Shown here one piece after another: positions 11,387-23,800 of a DNA stretch of 64,000 nt. Numbering within the stretch: position 1 is the first letter of the stretch; each line of letters starts with the position of its first letter. This DNA is from Lactarius indigo (Eukaryota; Basidiomycota; Agaricomycetes; Russulales; Russulaceae). The stretch is taken from the NCBI GenBank assembly GCA_025766275.1, contig JAFKAC010000158.1, positions 1-64,000 on the forward strand, given 5' to 3'. The position numbers and the translations under genes are program-made. A model generated the notes under the pieces. The model was not told where the DNA came from, made no database searches, and was given only the letters and a program-made list of their open reading frames with translations.

Positions 11387-13829
11387 TCAATCCCGCGCAC
11401 TCTCCGTAGCGGTTGACACAGGCCATACGCTCTCGCGTGCGCTGCGGGGGGAGCCAGGGGAGCTCCTCGGAAGTTGGAGGGGGACACTTGCTGCGGCTGC
11501 AGCACCGTCGGTCCCCTCGTTTTGAGATGGGGCAGGGCCATCTGATGTCGGCTGCGCTTGTGCTTGCGCTGGCGATTGTTGCTGTTGCGGTTGCTGCTGG
11601 GGTTGTTGCGTAGGGCTCTCGGACGAGCCACGCATCTCGTCCAAACCGCGTTTAACACCAGCAATCAGCCGATCCGTGCGCTCGAGGAATTCCATCAACC
11701 CGTTTCGGTGCTCGTGCAGCTGATAATAGTGCCGCTCGAGTTCTGACACCGTCGGGACAACCCCACTCATCAGTACGGGTGAGTGTCCACGCGGGAACCC
11801 GTACCCTCCCACAGGGCCATATCCTGTGGCACCTCCCTGCATAGGAGAGTGAGTACGGCTGGGAGCACCGCTGCGGATGTAGCTTGCAGGGCCGTGGAAG
11901 GCAGTTTTTGCAAACCCCGCAAGGACGCCACTCAAGTCCGTGCCTGAACCGAGCGTGGGGCCAAGCGGCGGTAGTTCGAAACCACCGGGGACGAATGGAT
12001 GTGAAGGGTGAACGAAGGCAGCACGCGAACCGGGACGAGTCCCATCGGTCATCTCCCAATTTTGCTGGGCCTCGCTGTCTCCACCTTCATCGTCTCCGTC
12101 TTTGCTACCCTTTGACTTTACACCGCGTTTCGCACGCGGGAACGAGCGGCGCGAGCGTTTGCGTTTTGGTGCGGGGGAGTCTTCCTCGTCTTCCTCCTCA
12201 TCGCCGGTACCCACAGGCATCCCGTGGCTAACGGACACAAGAGTTTCTGCAGCGGCTTGATCGGAAAGTCGGCCTGCAGGACTAGCCGCAGGAACTCGTT
12301 TGCGACGCTTGATAACAGTTTTTTTCATACTGTTCGGCCTATGTGTCCCGTGCAGCTTGAAGTATAGACCTACATGTGGAAACAAAGATAGTTAGTTCAA
12401 TTGTTTTCAACAACGAAGGCAAAGAGGATGTAGGGGAGGGGAGGGGGGACAAGATCAGACGACCTCGGTTGACAACGGCAGTTGTGAAAACAACAAGCAC
12501 AATGCAAGCAAGGTGACTGATGTGTTGTTGGGCACGACCGGATGTATTTCGTAATCTGATAAGATAGACGAGATCTCCGCCCCATGGGAACGTGCCAGCG
12601 CAGCAATGCGGCGATAACGACATTTTGTGCCAGCGAAGGGGAGGTGATTCGAAAAGAATCGAACGACTCACCACAAGCATTGCAGATGTTGTTTCCGACG
12701 TCGTCGCGACGCCAGAGGGGCGTTGTCGACGTTCCACAGTTGGCACACGAGAGTGCACCAACTGGCGCCGTACGACCGTTGCGGCTGCGTGCAGCTTGGC
12801 CAGCACCACCTTCTGGGGAGTCTGGGGATGACTGCTGCTGTTCGGTCGGGGGTTGAGCAGAAGGGGACGCGGGGTTGTTGGACTTGGTAGATTCCATGTC
12901 GGACCGAGCACTAAGCGCGTTGTTGTACGTCGGGCAACCGGAGCAAGCTGAAGAACCACCAGTACCGTCGCAGCGACCGTCACCGGGACAAGTGCCACCT
13001 GAGAGATGAGGTGCGGGTGGGTTAGAGGACTGGTTTTGAGTTGAAGAGTCGAGGGCTGGCGATGCCGCGGGTGTGAGTAATGACGGTGGGGTATGGGTCA
13101 TGTGCCGGCTGGGCAGCGCTGCTGTTCCGTCGCCGGTGGCTGCGGGATGGGTGGCGGAGGTTGATGAAGCGCGAGTGGAACCTGACCGACCAAGATCCGG
13201 GGGACGACTGCTGCCTTTTGATTTGAAGTAGAGCCCTGTTTAAGATCATGGTGAGCATACGCGTGTAAGGGAAAGTGCGATTGATAATGGAGAACATGCG
13301 GACAAGGAGAGTGGCGAAGGCACGTCAGCATAGCCGAGGCAATGAGATATGAAAAAAAGAGAAGATTGACCCAGCGTTAGGGCGGAAAAGAGATCGTCCG
13401 TGCGACACAAGCGTTGCTGTCGACACATAGGACACGTGGATGAGATGCGTTATGGAGAGGCAGTCCCATACACGTGAAAGGAAAGTAAATGGAAAGTAAT
13501 GACTGACCACAAGCGTTGCAAACGGGTTTACCCTCGGCATCTCTACGCCATAGCGGCGTAGTGGTGGCCTTACAGTTAGCACAGGCTTGCGTCGCGGGGG
13601 TTGTTGCCTGGACAGGCGTTGGGGGAGTTTGATCCGACTGTCGATCCTGTATGGGCTGCTGGGCTGAGAAAGATGAGTCTTTCTGGAAGGTGGGCTGGTG
13701 GGCTTGCGGCGAGGGGGCAGACTGAAAAGTGGCGGAGGCGGGGAGGGGTTGAAAGAGATCGGTGGAAGAAGGATTATGGGGGAATTGTAACCTAGACACG
13801 GGGGATATAGAGTTATGTACACCAAGCAT
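11387..13829 (-). CDS. Two-finger GATA transcription factor, SRE/URBS1-type iron regulator
   Basis: This belongs to the fungal GATA factors that repress siderophore synthesis and iron uptake when iron is plentiful (SREA, URBS1, Fep1). Three exons are 13829-13508, 13235-12672 and 12369-11387, giving 622 residues. Zinc finger 1 (about 82-108, [19 protein letters not shown]) and finger 2 (about 270-296, [18 protein letters not shown]) each have the C-x2-C...C-x2-C pattern, and both are split by an intron just before GLYFK. Between them, at about 188-206, is the four-cysteine block C-x5-C-x8-C-x2-C, the signature of the iron-sensing subgroup. A coiled coil ([18 protein letters not shown] and following, about 499-538) matches the C-terminal helix of the family. 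Start 13829 is inferred; the frame stays open up to an ATG at 13997, so a longer N-terminus is possible. Confidence 0.93.
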
Positions 13830-14786
13830 GGCGAAGCCGAGAATGAAGAGGCTGTATTTTGAAGAGGGGAGGGGAGGAGGGGGGAGGAGAAAAGAGAAAT
13901 GGGGAGAGAGATCAAGTTGTTGACAATCAAAACGACGAGAAACAAGATAAAACGAACTGAAACCGTTCAACAACGCAGATAATGACCCATCAGCCAATCA
14001 CAGCGTCCCTATTTCATCATTCCCACGCTCAAATACCCCCAAATTTTTAGTTGACAGTCGCCATCTTATCGCCCTCGACATTTATTTATTTTATTTCCGT
14101 TTCCACTGGTTACCCCTTTCAGCGTCTGCGTTTTAACGTTTGACGTGAAGCCTTGATTACCTGTAATCCGACGCCTCCGTTTTATGACACCACCGAAAAA
14201 AAAATAAAAAACCCTGTCCACCTCGGCCATTCGTCCCCTCCTTCTGTTGTTGTTGTTGTGTTTTTTTTTTGTCCGAGAATTTTCATTCCCGCGTCATCTA
14301 ATCTGATTGACACCGCCACTTTCTCTAAAAACGCAATCTATGAATCGCGATTACCCTCCGAGGGCGACCGGATCGCGACTTCCGAGTAAGTTAATTCCGT
14401 CCTCCCTGATGCATTATCATATTGTCACCTTCACGTTCCCCAACCATTCACCTGCAGCAACCAGGTCCAGGCCCCAGTGATTTGATAAGATAATGAGCGC
14501 CAGTTTATTTACGTGTATCCACGCCGGGCACGAACCTACTCCCACCCTAGCGTATCATCTGCAACGTCCACGTCCTCTTCATCTGTGACAAAATCAGACA
14601 GGGTTAATAATAATAATCAATCAGGCGATAACAGCGAGGCAAAAGATAAGAAATCCGCGGGGCACCCGCTGCCACGCGTGCGGGGTACGCGGGGTGCCGA
14701 CGGCGGCACAAGTTCATTCAGTCCCAATAAAAACACGCTCGACAGCCTTGCCATTTTGGCGTGGCAGACTAGGCTGGTACACAATT
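13830..14786. other. Intergenic stretch between the GATA factor and the HAUS6-like gene
   Basis: The stretch contains the promoter of the GATA factor gene next to 13830 and the 3' flank of the HAUS6-like gene next to 14786. Open frames at 14153-14389 and 14513-14803 (plus) are low-complexity and unsupported. T-rich runs occur near 14080-14100 and 14260-14270. Confidence 0.45.
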
Positions 14787-17230
14787 TCAACCAGCCTTGG
14801 TGAACAAGACTTTTTTTTCTGAACGGGTATACGCCAGCGCGCCACCTTCGGGGCAAGTGCAACCAGTATAGAATTTTGAAGAATGAGAGTAGAGGAAGAG
14901 AGAGAGATAACGCTCACGAAGGATGTCGAAATGTGCAAATGTTGCATCACCCGCGCGCACGAGGATATCGCGCAGTGTCATACTTTTTCCCTCGTAACTC
15001 CAATCGTCTTCGTCCTTGCCCACACCCTCAGACGGTGTTGTTGTCTCGCGTTCAGGGGTACTCTCACGACTGGATGCCTGGCTTGCAGGTGATGGTCGCC
15101 ACCTCGCGGGGCCCGTCTGTATCATATCGCGTTTGAGGAAGGACGGAAGAAAGGCCGAACTGTCTTCTATGAAGTCGAATTTCGGGGGTGCGGGTGGCTT
15201 GGTGGACGGCTTGAGGTCTGACGGCAGGTAGGCCTCATCATCCTCAAAGTTGATAATCTAGATCGTGGTTGGACGGAAATTAAGCATTCCTACTTGTAGG
15301 GGAAAATATTAAGAGGACTAACTGGGGCCTTCCTCCCCTGCGTTGTTGTGGTCACCTCACCGGCTGATTGGTGACGCGCAGGAGATAGCTGAAGTACTTC
15401 CTCATGGTTATCGATTCCGGAACGTTGTGGGCTAGAAGCCGCGGGATCTGTAGGCCGTTCTCGTTTCTTGGACCGATTTTTCGCAGGGTCCGGTTTCGAT
15501 CGGCGAATCGGTTGAGCAGGCCCGACAGCTGTGACAGACTGTATGCGGGGAAGGGATGGGGGTTTACGAGTTTGGGACGCTTTGGGCAGGGGGAATGCCG
15601 CCGAACGTACAGTACCAACTCTCCCGATTCGTACGGCCTGGTTTTGCGCAGGAGGCCGCGCGGCTGGCTCCCGCGTCTGTACCTCTGTTGTCACATCCTC
15701 GCTAGGTGCAGGTGGTGCCGGAACACCAGACGGGTTCCCACTTTGCGCCCGAGCGCTGGCGCCCTCTGGGATTAACCGCCATTGCGCCTGCAGGCCCTCA
15801 TCATGCATTGTACGCATCCTATTCAAGGCTTCCCTAAAGACAAGTTGGGTTTGTTCCTCTGCAGCGAGGCGTTCTGCGATCAAGAAATTGACGCGAGGTG
15901 TTGTAGACTCGCAAGGCTGACCGCAGTCGCTGGTTTGAGCTAGTCGAAGATCCTCCCCGGGAACAAATGACGTCGATATGACGGGAGCCAAGAAGGACTC
16001 CGTGTGTTGTGGATGGTGCGCAGCAGCGGTTGGGAGTGGCGGCAAGAGGTCTTCATCCTGTCACGTTCCGTTAGGCCACCTAACTAGCAGCGATATCGGG
16101 GAGAGGCTCACAGCCGGTGGTTCCCCCGGCGACAAGTACAATCCCTCGGTGCGCTCGATCTGATCGGCGGGAGGCTTGGGCCATTTTAATCCTGCGAGAT
16201 CAACGACAAAGTTGAGGCATACACGGCCGTCTTCTCCCCTCCAGTCCTCATGCTGCAGCTGTTCTCGTTTCGACTCACAAACAGTAACTAGTTCTCCAAG
16301 AGAGAGTGCCTTTGGGTCGTGGGGACGACCAGCGGTGGCGTCACTCTGAAAACAAAGCGATGAGGCTCGCTAGGGAAAGCCCGACCATCGGCGGAAACTA
16401 ACCTCTGAATGTTTCGAATCCGCCTGGCGCTGCTGGAGTAAGGCGGCGGATCGCTCCCATACTCTTCGTGCGTCACGAATGGTTGCTTCCAAAGAAACAT
16501 GCGCTCTAGGGAGGGTCGGCAAGAGACTCTAGGATAGGTCAGTTAAGCTAAAAAGAAGCAGTCCATAAGAAGGCGCACGAGGGCAGCGGAGATGTCTGGG
16601 GCACTGATGTTGAGCAACTCAGCAGTATTTGCAAAAAGCGCGTGTGTGGAGAGGGCTACGATCATACGTTCAAACCTGCAAGCAACACCGTGCATCGACA
16701 TATACAACAGATATCGATCAACGTTTGAACCCCAGTGCTCACCGATTCCCAGTGCATTCTTCGAGCAAAGACCTCCGTACGACTACATCTTTCCACCACC
16801 AGGGATCTGGTGTTACGCCCGGCGCCGGATTCTTCCCTTTCGATGACGTACTTTGTAATTTAGGGAGTGTTTCAGGCCTGATTGCCTGGTTTCGCAGGCT
16901 CTCCAGGTACTTGGCAAGCACAGCCCTAAAAGCTACCGAGTCCGAGGGCTGCGAACAAGGGTAGGTTGGAAAGAGCTAAAAACGATTCAATACAAGAGCG
17001 TGGTTCTTTGATAGGGGGTTTGGGGATGGGCGCACTGATTTGAGACGGGGCTTGGATTCAATCTTCCCGACGAGGAAGTAGCATAGGTCCTCCATGGTCT
17101 TGATCCGATCGCGCAAACCGCGCAGCTTTACGTTGAAGACGTGCTCATCATATTCTGGTTCGTCGGCGCGAGGATAGCCGAGGAGATGAATGTGGATGAG
17201 AAGAAGAAGCGGCAGAGGCAACGACAGCAT
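14787..17230 (-). CDS. HAUS augmin-like complex subunit 6 N-terminal domain protein
   Basis: The N-terminal half resembles the HAUS6 family of augmin, the complex that recruits gamma-tubulin for branching microtubule nucleation. The ATG at 17230 (MLSLPLPLLLLIHIHLLGYP) follows an in-frame stop. The blocks EHVFNVKLRGLRDRIKTMED, YFLVGKIESKPRLKS, FPTYPCSQPSDSVAFRA, LAKYLESLR, WWWKDVVVRRSLLEECTGNR and FERMIVALSTHALFANTAEL follow each other through short introns near 17030-16975 and 16742-16678. They align in order with the helices of HAUS6_N. The C-terminal half (16045-14787) is Pro/Ser/Arg-rich, ending in MTLRDILVRAGDATFAHFDI and a short last exon with stop at 14789-14787. The family call rests on remembered motif order, not on a search. 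The last splice (into about 14855) is uncertain. Confidence 0.65.
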
Positions 17231-18218
17231 TCGCGTTTCTCAATGAAGGGTGGATCGGATCCAAAAACCGCACACACTCGGCCCTTTTTTGCGATTACGA
17301 CCTTTCTAATATTTGCGCGAGAAGACGCGACAAGGACGCGCCTCCCCAATCACGTGGCCCTCTTCTCTCTCACATACCGGTCATTCCGACAATTGGGGGT
17401 AGGATCTCAGGCTCAGGTCGTTGTCTTTGATCGTTTATGTGATACCCCATACGTCCCTAAAATAAAAACAAAGTGGAATCCGCCCATCATGTCATCCGCA
17501 CCCGTTTCCCCCACCACGATGGCACACAAGCGCACCCCGCCATGCAGCCCCATCAGACAACGCTGCTGATAGGGGCGTGAAAGTGAAGGGGTGGAGGTGG
17601 AACGGGGTTGCCTAAGAACGGAAAGCCGACTCGGTGACTTGCGCTGGCCAAATAGACGAGTTTGTTTCAGAGAACTTCTACGAGACGGACTGATACACGA
17701 GGGGCCCGCGCATCATAAAGGAGGTCCCCCACACGCGTAGCCTGAACAGAGACCAAGTCTCCCCATCGACGGCTAACCCCATGAAGCACGCAAGGCAACC
17801 TCGACCAAATGACGTCCGCCGGCTGTCCACCGTGGACTGGTTCGCAAACGGGGGGGCATCGGCGCCAAAGACCGGCAGTAGAACCACGATCTGTACCTCG
17901 TCCACGTAGCGGTGGTCTCACGCCTCACATCGTGAACTCAGGCTCGGGCATCGAATGTAGCGACTCGTCCCAATCGCGATAAGCGCAATTTGAGTGTTAA
18001 GGTCTAAAAGCGAGCTCGTGTCAGGAGTAGACTTAGATGTGGCCGCAATTCTGATTTCATGTAATTTAATGTAGTGCAAATCGCACATAAGGAGAAACTA
18101 AACAGGAGAACATCGCAGAGCGTAAGCGTGTACTACAACCGTGGACAAACGATACAGATTATGCAAGTGAATTAAGATAAAGATAAACATTGAACGTATC
18201 ACAAGAGAGTGGGAGGGG
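17231..18218. other. Gene-free stretch between the HAUS6-like gene and the next minus-strand gene
   Basis: No gene is supported. A short plus frame near 17490-17569 (starting MSSAPVSPTTMAHKRT) and overlapping minus frames at 17667-17921 have no family resemblance and no splice continuation. The stretch includes the HAUS6-like promoter and the 3' end of the gene at 18219. Confidence 0.45.
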
Positions 18219-19572
18219 CTAGGCCCGCGCAGTAGCACCATCCATATCCTTGTGCTTGCGGAGATGTGAGATATCAGCTACCACAGTGCCCGAATGCAGC
18301 GTCACCTTCTTCCACATGCGATCATCAACGACGCAGACCGAGGCGCGCAACCGAAACATCCGCGTGTCCTTCTTGCGGAAGAGCGAGATGGGGATGGGCA
18401 CCCAAAACTTGACGTACCACTGGTTCTTGCGCACTTGCGCGTCTGACCAGTCTTCTTGCATGATAATTCCGAGCGACGGATCGAACACTAGAGATTCCGC
18501 AAGCTCCTTCTTCGAGAAGTGTGCGCCGCGGAAACACGTCGAGAACACCGGCAGAGCATTCGTCTCGGTGGAAAAGCGGCCCTCGTATGCGAGCGTCGCG
18601 CATTCAATCTCGACTGCGTGAATCGCCGGGAAATCGACCGAGGCCTGGTTGTCCTTCAAAACAAGAATGCCAGGCCATGCGTACAAGGAGCTTTGTGGAT
18701 TTCGACTTAGTACGTAGATCATTCACCAGTAAACTAATATAAGAGCAAACGCACTCGTCGTCGAGGTCCCACAGCTCGGTATGCACCTTCGTGGGCGCTA
18801 TCCTGAGGTCAAACCGATCCAGAGACGCTCGTGGAGCTGGACCAGAAGCGTCGGAAACGGCAACATACGAGGACGACGACTCTCTAGCGTGGCGTGGCGT
18901 ACACGGGAAAGATTTAGGGCGTTCTGAAGCGCCAACAGGGGTGGAGTTGCGGGTGAAGATGACGGGAACGGGGACGGGGACGGGAATACATGAGGGCTGG
19001 TTGGAGATCATGTCGCTTACAGTGCCGTGCATTGTGGGGAACTCGATGGCCCCCACTCGACGGAGTCTACGACGAGGTGTATCTCCGGAGGAGCGATTGA
19101 TGATCTCAGACAGTGGCCGCGATACCTCTAATGATGATGGAATGATCGAGTCGGTTGATACACAAGAAAGAGCGGTTGATGTGGTTCCTTTGACCGGTCG
19201 CGCATCTTCAAGTTTTTTGCGAGGGCGGATCGTTACCACGGAAGACGTGGAGATGAGACGTTGTCGAACCCGGTGCGGGCGCTCACCGGCAACTCTATCA
19301 CCACGGCTTCCGTTCTCATCGAGCGTATCTCTACGTGCGCGTTTCTTTGTAGGCGTGGTAGGCACGGGAGGGGCAGGACGTATTGGCACCGGCATAGCAT
19401 CAAGTTCCAGCTGCTTGCACTTCACAGTCTTTGTCAGAGATGTGCTCGACTTGGCCTGCATGTCTGCGCTGGTGGATGCAACAGCCGAGACGCGGCTGAT
19501 AGACGCCTGAGTGGATAGCTTCGGTTGGGGCTTGGAAGGACAAGAAATAGAAAGAGAATGGTGGGTGGCCAT
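18219..19572 (-). CDS. Hypothetical protein with disordered N-terminus and globular C-terminus
   Basis: I do not recognise this protein. The ATG at 19572 opens MATHHSLSISCPSKPQPK. A long Ser/Thr/Pro/Arg-rich region follows, with basic patches (PTKKRARRD, TIRPRKKLED) that could be nuclear-localisation signals. One intron joins WDLDD to RNPQSSLYAWPGILVLKD; the donor is near 18752 and the acceptor near 18711. The C-terminal part (about 170 residues) is ordered and strand-like, for example LAYEGRFSTETNALPVFSTC, QWYVKFWVPIPISLFRKKD and FRLRASVCVVDDRMW. Total length is about 440 residues. The next gene upstream on the same strand is RPL37. Confidence 0.7.
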
Positions 19573-19964
19573 ACCTGATGGACCACGGGCTGAAAGACAG
19601 TGTAAGGAAAAGAGCACCCACCGACAAGGCCAAGCTCAGGTGCTCCTGTTTATATCATGTGGCGGATGGCAACAACATCCACATATCAAAAAAAGGGTGA
19701 CCCGCCATTGTTATGCCACAGCCGGGGATAGCTGTCGTGACAGAATGATCGCTAACTGAGAGCGCAATTCACTCTATTATTCGAAGCGCGGCTACCTTCC
19801 TTATTCTGCTTGACGCCCGGCTCACACGGGTACCAAATGTTCAAAGTCAACTACTACCGAGTGCCTCACATAATAATACTACAATCCATAACTCGGCATG
19901 GCATGTGGTCATGTATTTTGTACTTAGACAGGTGACGAGGATAGACAAAGCCGATGAGGACCCT
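19573..19964. other. Short intergenic stretch between the hypothetical gene and RPL37
   Basis: About 390 bp hold the promoter of the hypothetical gene next to 19573 and the RPL37 3' end next to 19964. I see no additional feature. Confidence 0.45.
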
Positions 19965-20651
19965 TCATGCTGCAGAGGCGGGTTGATCGCGCTTCTTGGC
20001 CACCGTATTCTCCCTAGGCGTCGGTGGCGACTATACTCAGATTTTACGACAGCGAGTCGAAAGATTGTAACGCACCTGAAACCATTCTTGAATCGTCTTG
20101 AGACATGTTTGAGGTACCGCATCCTGCCGGTCCCTGTGGTTTTTCGGCGCTTGGCCTTTTGTCCCCACTCGTAGGAGCGCAGCTTCGCTCTGGGATAGCC
20201 GCACTGTGCGCAGTCTAAAAAATACAAATTTCGTGAGGGCTTGATCGTACAGGGCGTCAGACAAACGGACCCTTGTGTTGTTTGTGGAAAGAACGGTTGC
20301 CGCAGCGGCGGCAGAGCGTATGCGACTTGGTGTGGCGCTTACTGGAGTACGCATCAGAAAAGTGGTTCAACGACGCAGCAGGAAGAAGGGACGCACCCAA
20401 AGGATGATGTACCTATAGAAAGAGGACTGTCAGTTGATTAACCTCTGGACTGAGCTTCTAGGACACGGACCTTTCGTCTATAGAAAAGAAATGGGCCAGT
20501 CAGTAAAGGTTTAGAATTGGCGATAAGAAAGAGTCATCCAGACGGTCCAACACCAATCCAGCCTTTAGAACCTCGAAGTATCATCCATTCATTCCATAGG
20601 AGGGACCCCTATCCATTGCACAGGAACATATAGACGTTGTGGACTCACCAT
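19965..20651 (-). CDS. RPL37: 60S ribosomal protein eL37
   Basis: This is a zinc-ribbon protein of the large ribosomal subunit. Six coding exons are needed: 20651-20649 (ATG only), 20477-20471 (7 bp), 20412-20397 (16 bp), 20341-20271, 20214-20076 and 20013-19965, giving 94 residues. Every junction has GT/AG borders and all phases agree. The product begins [20 protein letters not shown], carries CRRCG and CAQCGYP (the zinc-binding C-x2-C pairs), then [19 protein letters not shown] and [13 protein letters not shown], and ends [10 protein letters not shown]. The highly split 5' end is common in fungal ribosomal-protein genes. Length is normal for the family. Confidence 0.95.
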
Positions 20652-20853
20652 CTTGCCGTTTTCTAGTCAAGTGTCGTCGACGGCGTTGCCGGATAGGGTT
20701 TGTCTATGCTTGAGTTCTCAAATGCGGGTGTGGCTGTACACAGTGCCGTGGGAAAGTGGTCTCATTTGTTTTTCAAACTTGTTCCGAACCCCGGACACCA
20801 GTCATCATTTCATGTTTTCCTAACACAACACAACGCCCATATGAGTACAACAA

Positions 20854-23800
20854 TCACTCCTCAAACCCTCCTATGGTACGTAAGCCCTCAACAACCCGCT
20901 TGTATTCGCGCAAGAGTTCCTTCACTTCCGACAAGCGAAGGTCGTCTGCAGCTATCTCCAAAAATCGTTGATTTGGCGGGGCGATGCGCAGAGGAATGGG
21001 AGATGGTGCACGACTTGACAAAGGTGTCTCTACACGATTTGCGGAGGGAGTCGGAGCTCGAGGAGGAGGAAGGAGCGAGGACGGCCGCGAAGACGGTGGA
21101 GAGCCCTGGTGGCAAAGGTCAATAAAGGACACAAAAAAAAAAATCTAACGCAAAACGAGTACCACGAGTGGTTGTGCTTGCTGCGGCCCAGACAGTCGCG
21201 CGAGTCCAGGCATGCTCGCAAGGCGATCAGTAAGGCTCTTTCGAGTTTGCCGCCGGCGTGCCGCACGACCCATCATGCTCTCAAAGCTGCGGATACTGCG
21301 CGTGTCGTGTCGATCGTCGTCTCTCTCCTGCTCGTCGTCATCTTCATCTTCATCTTGGCTATGGTCCTCCGCGCTGCTCTCTGCGTCCGATCCATACACG
21401 GAGCGCACTGAACCTGGCCGTGAAGACACATCCACCATCATCTGCCCAGATTCCTCGGCCGTCGTTCCTGCCGTGCTCGCAAATGACCTCGCGCGATCAC
21501 GGCCAGGGAGTGATGCGGCGAGACTAGCAATCGAGAATCCACTCTCGCGGCGCAGAAGCCCGAAGCCCGGACGTGCCGCGTTCCATGGCGCGGCCTCTTG
21601 TTCCGGACTTAGACCTTCTGGTGGTGCGGCTGCGTTGGGATCAGCAGCGGTGCCGGGTAGGAGCGCACGGAGTACACCAAATCCTTGATCAACAACTCCG
21701 AGGATGACTTTATTGGCAGAACCAGCAATTGCATCAACTTGCTGCTCGACGCCACGGCGTAAACGTGCGGGAACGCCTTCGGGTGAGACTGGAGGAGCCT
21801 GAGACTCTAATGCTGCCCGATGAACAGGTATAGGGGTTAGATCCGCAGTGCTAAAAAAAAGGTGTAAGCCTGGGAAGACACTCGGATAGTCAGACATACC
21901 TCATGACTTTCTTCTCGCTCTCTCCCAGTCCTAGCGCCTTCAGATCGACATTCTCAAGGAAATCCGCAACAGCCATGAGGTTGACCAGGCAGTAACTCCC
22001 TTCTCCTCCCACGCGTTGGTTCCTGAAACGTTGGGTATAGAGTAGATGTGATACGAAATGCGATGGGTTTGCTTTGACAACAGCAAAGATCATCAACGGC
22101 AGGATAATATCGCCCGAAACAGGTGTCGGAGATGATGAGCGAGAGCGCATCGCAGCAGGAGGCGTTGCGGCCTGAGTTGGGGGTGAATCGTACGAAGGTA
22201 GGTATCCCGGCTGATTTGCGTGGCCCAAAGTGGCAGACGCAATGGAAGTTACCTCCTCAGCGGCAACGGGCGATTCTACAAGTATTCGCGTTTCAGAATC
22301 TGGGGAGACAATTATGGGTGGTGGTCTTGCGTCAACGGGTGGCGCGCTCTCATCACCGGGCTCAGTAGGACGATCGTTGATAAGGTGTGAGGCCTCGGGG
22401 TTCTTTTGGTTCTCCAATTCGGCTTCCGACTTGAGTCGAATAGGGGGTAAACGTGAGAGACCATCTAGAAGCAACCTCAGTGGCGATGATATTGGAGCTT
22501 GGCAACGGGCTCGTACCAACAACGGCCTTGTGTGCTGCAACCAAAACAGCAGCCTTGTCCACTGGGCACCGAGTTTCTGGGTTCTCAAGACGAGAAAGTA
22601 CTGCACAGATAAATGTCGATAAGCCAGGATCGCAACCCACGGTTCTAAATGCGCACTGTCACCACAAGCCTTTAGGACGGCTTCGACGCCGGCACCTGCC
22701 GCGCCAACATCGACACCGAGGTGTTCTAAACCGAGGTCAAGCATATTGAGCGCGGCGACGCGACTAGAAAGTGCTTCGTCGTGTGAAGCATCGTCGGACT
22801 TGGGCAACAAATACAACCTGATACAGGGTTAGCCGCGGAGTGATGAAAGAGACGCGGCGAGTAGACCTGTCGTAGAATTGGGCGCAAATGACACGCTCCA
22901 CGGCTTCGAGAATTTCGTGCGCATGCTGCTCGCTCACGACTTTGCCATTCGAGCGGCGTTCACGTGCCTTTTCCTGTTCTGCCTCGAGCAAGTTGTCGCG
23001 AATAGGCCGTGCCGTGGAGGGACTACCTCCAGTGAACAGACCTTCCTCAAGCTCCGCATAAAACGCTTGGAACTGCGCTGCAAGTTCTTCGGCCGTTTCC
23101 TGCGGAGGGTCTATGATATATGGGGCAGAGGACGCCGCTCCGAGCTTCGCATCACCACTTTTCACGAAGGGGTAAAGCCCTATGGTAAAATCGTACACGC
23201 GACCAATAGCCCAGGGAGGAACTCCAGACGCTAAAAGTGTCTCTTTCACTTCGTTCTTGAGCGCCTTGTTGATCGCTTTGCCTATGTCCTTGCGCACGAT
23301 GCGGCGATCGATTGTATATGCGGCAACTTCTATGGCGTGTTCATGCTCTGCATTCTGTGGCGGCGGCGTTGGCGTAGGAGTGGCAGGAACGGAGGCCTTT
23401 CCAAAGAGTGAGGCGAAGGAAGAGGAAAGGCGCGAAGGACCGGTCTGAGAAGATGCACGTTGTCCGGGCCGTGGTGGGAGGGGGGGCTTGGCAGCGACAT
23501 GAGGTGGAAGGGGGAGAGAATGTGTGTGAGCGGAGAGGGTAAATGTGGGATATTTTTGAGAAAAAGTGGACGAGGGTATTGTGGGAAGTGGAGAGAGAGA
23601 CGCAAGAGCGGTAACGCGTGTTGCTGGCGCCAAAAGTCCCTCAAACGCATTACTACCCGGTAAAAGTGAAGACCGGAAGGTGAGTGTTTCGCTATGGGGC
23701 CGATGATGAGCCTCCGACATACAACAGGTGTGGTAGGCTTACCCTACGAGTATTCCTCTCAACCCGGACAGAGTCACCATTGAAACGGTGTCTCCGGAGG

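Noticed and set aside
18791..19510. 239-codon plus frame opposite the hypothetical protein gene
   Set aside because: It is the antisense shadow of a Ser/Arg-rich coding exon; the minus strand has the spliced continuation and globular domain.
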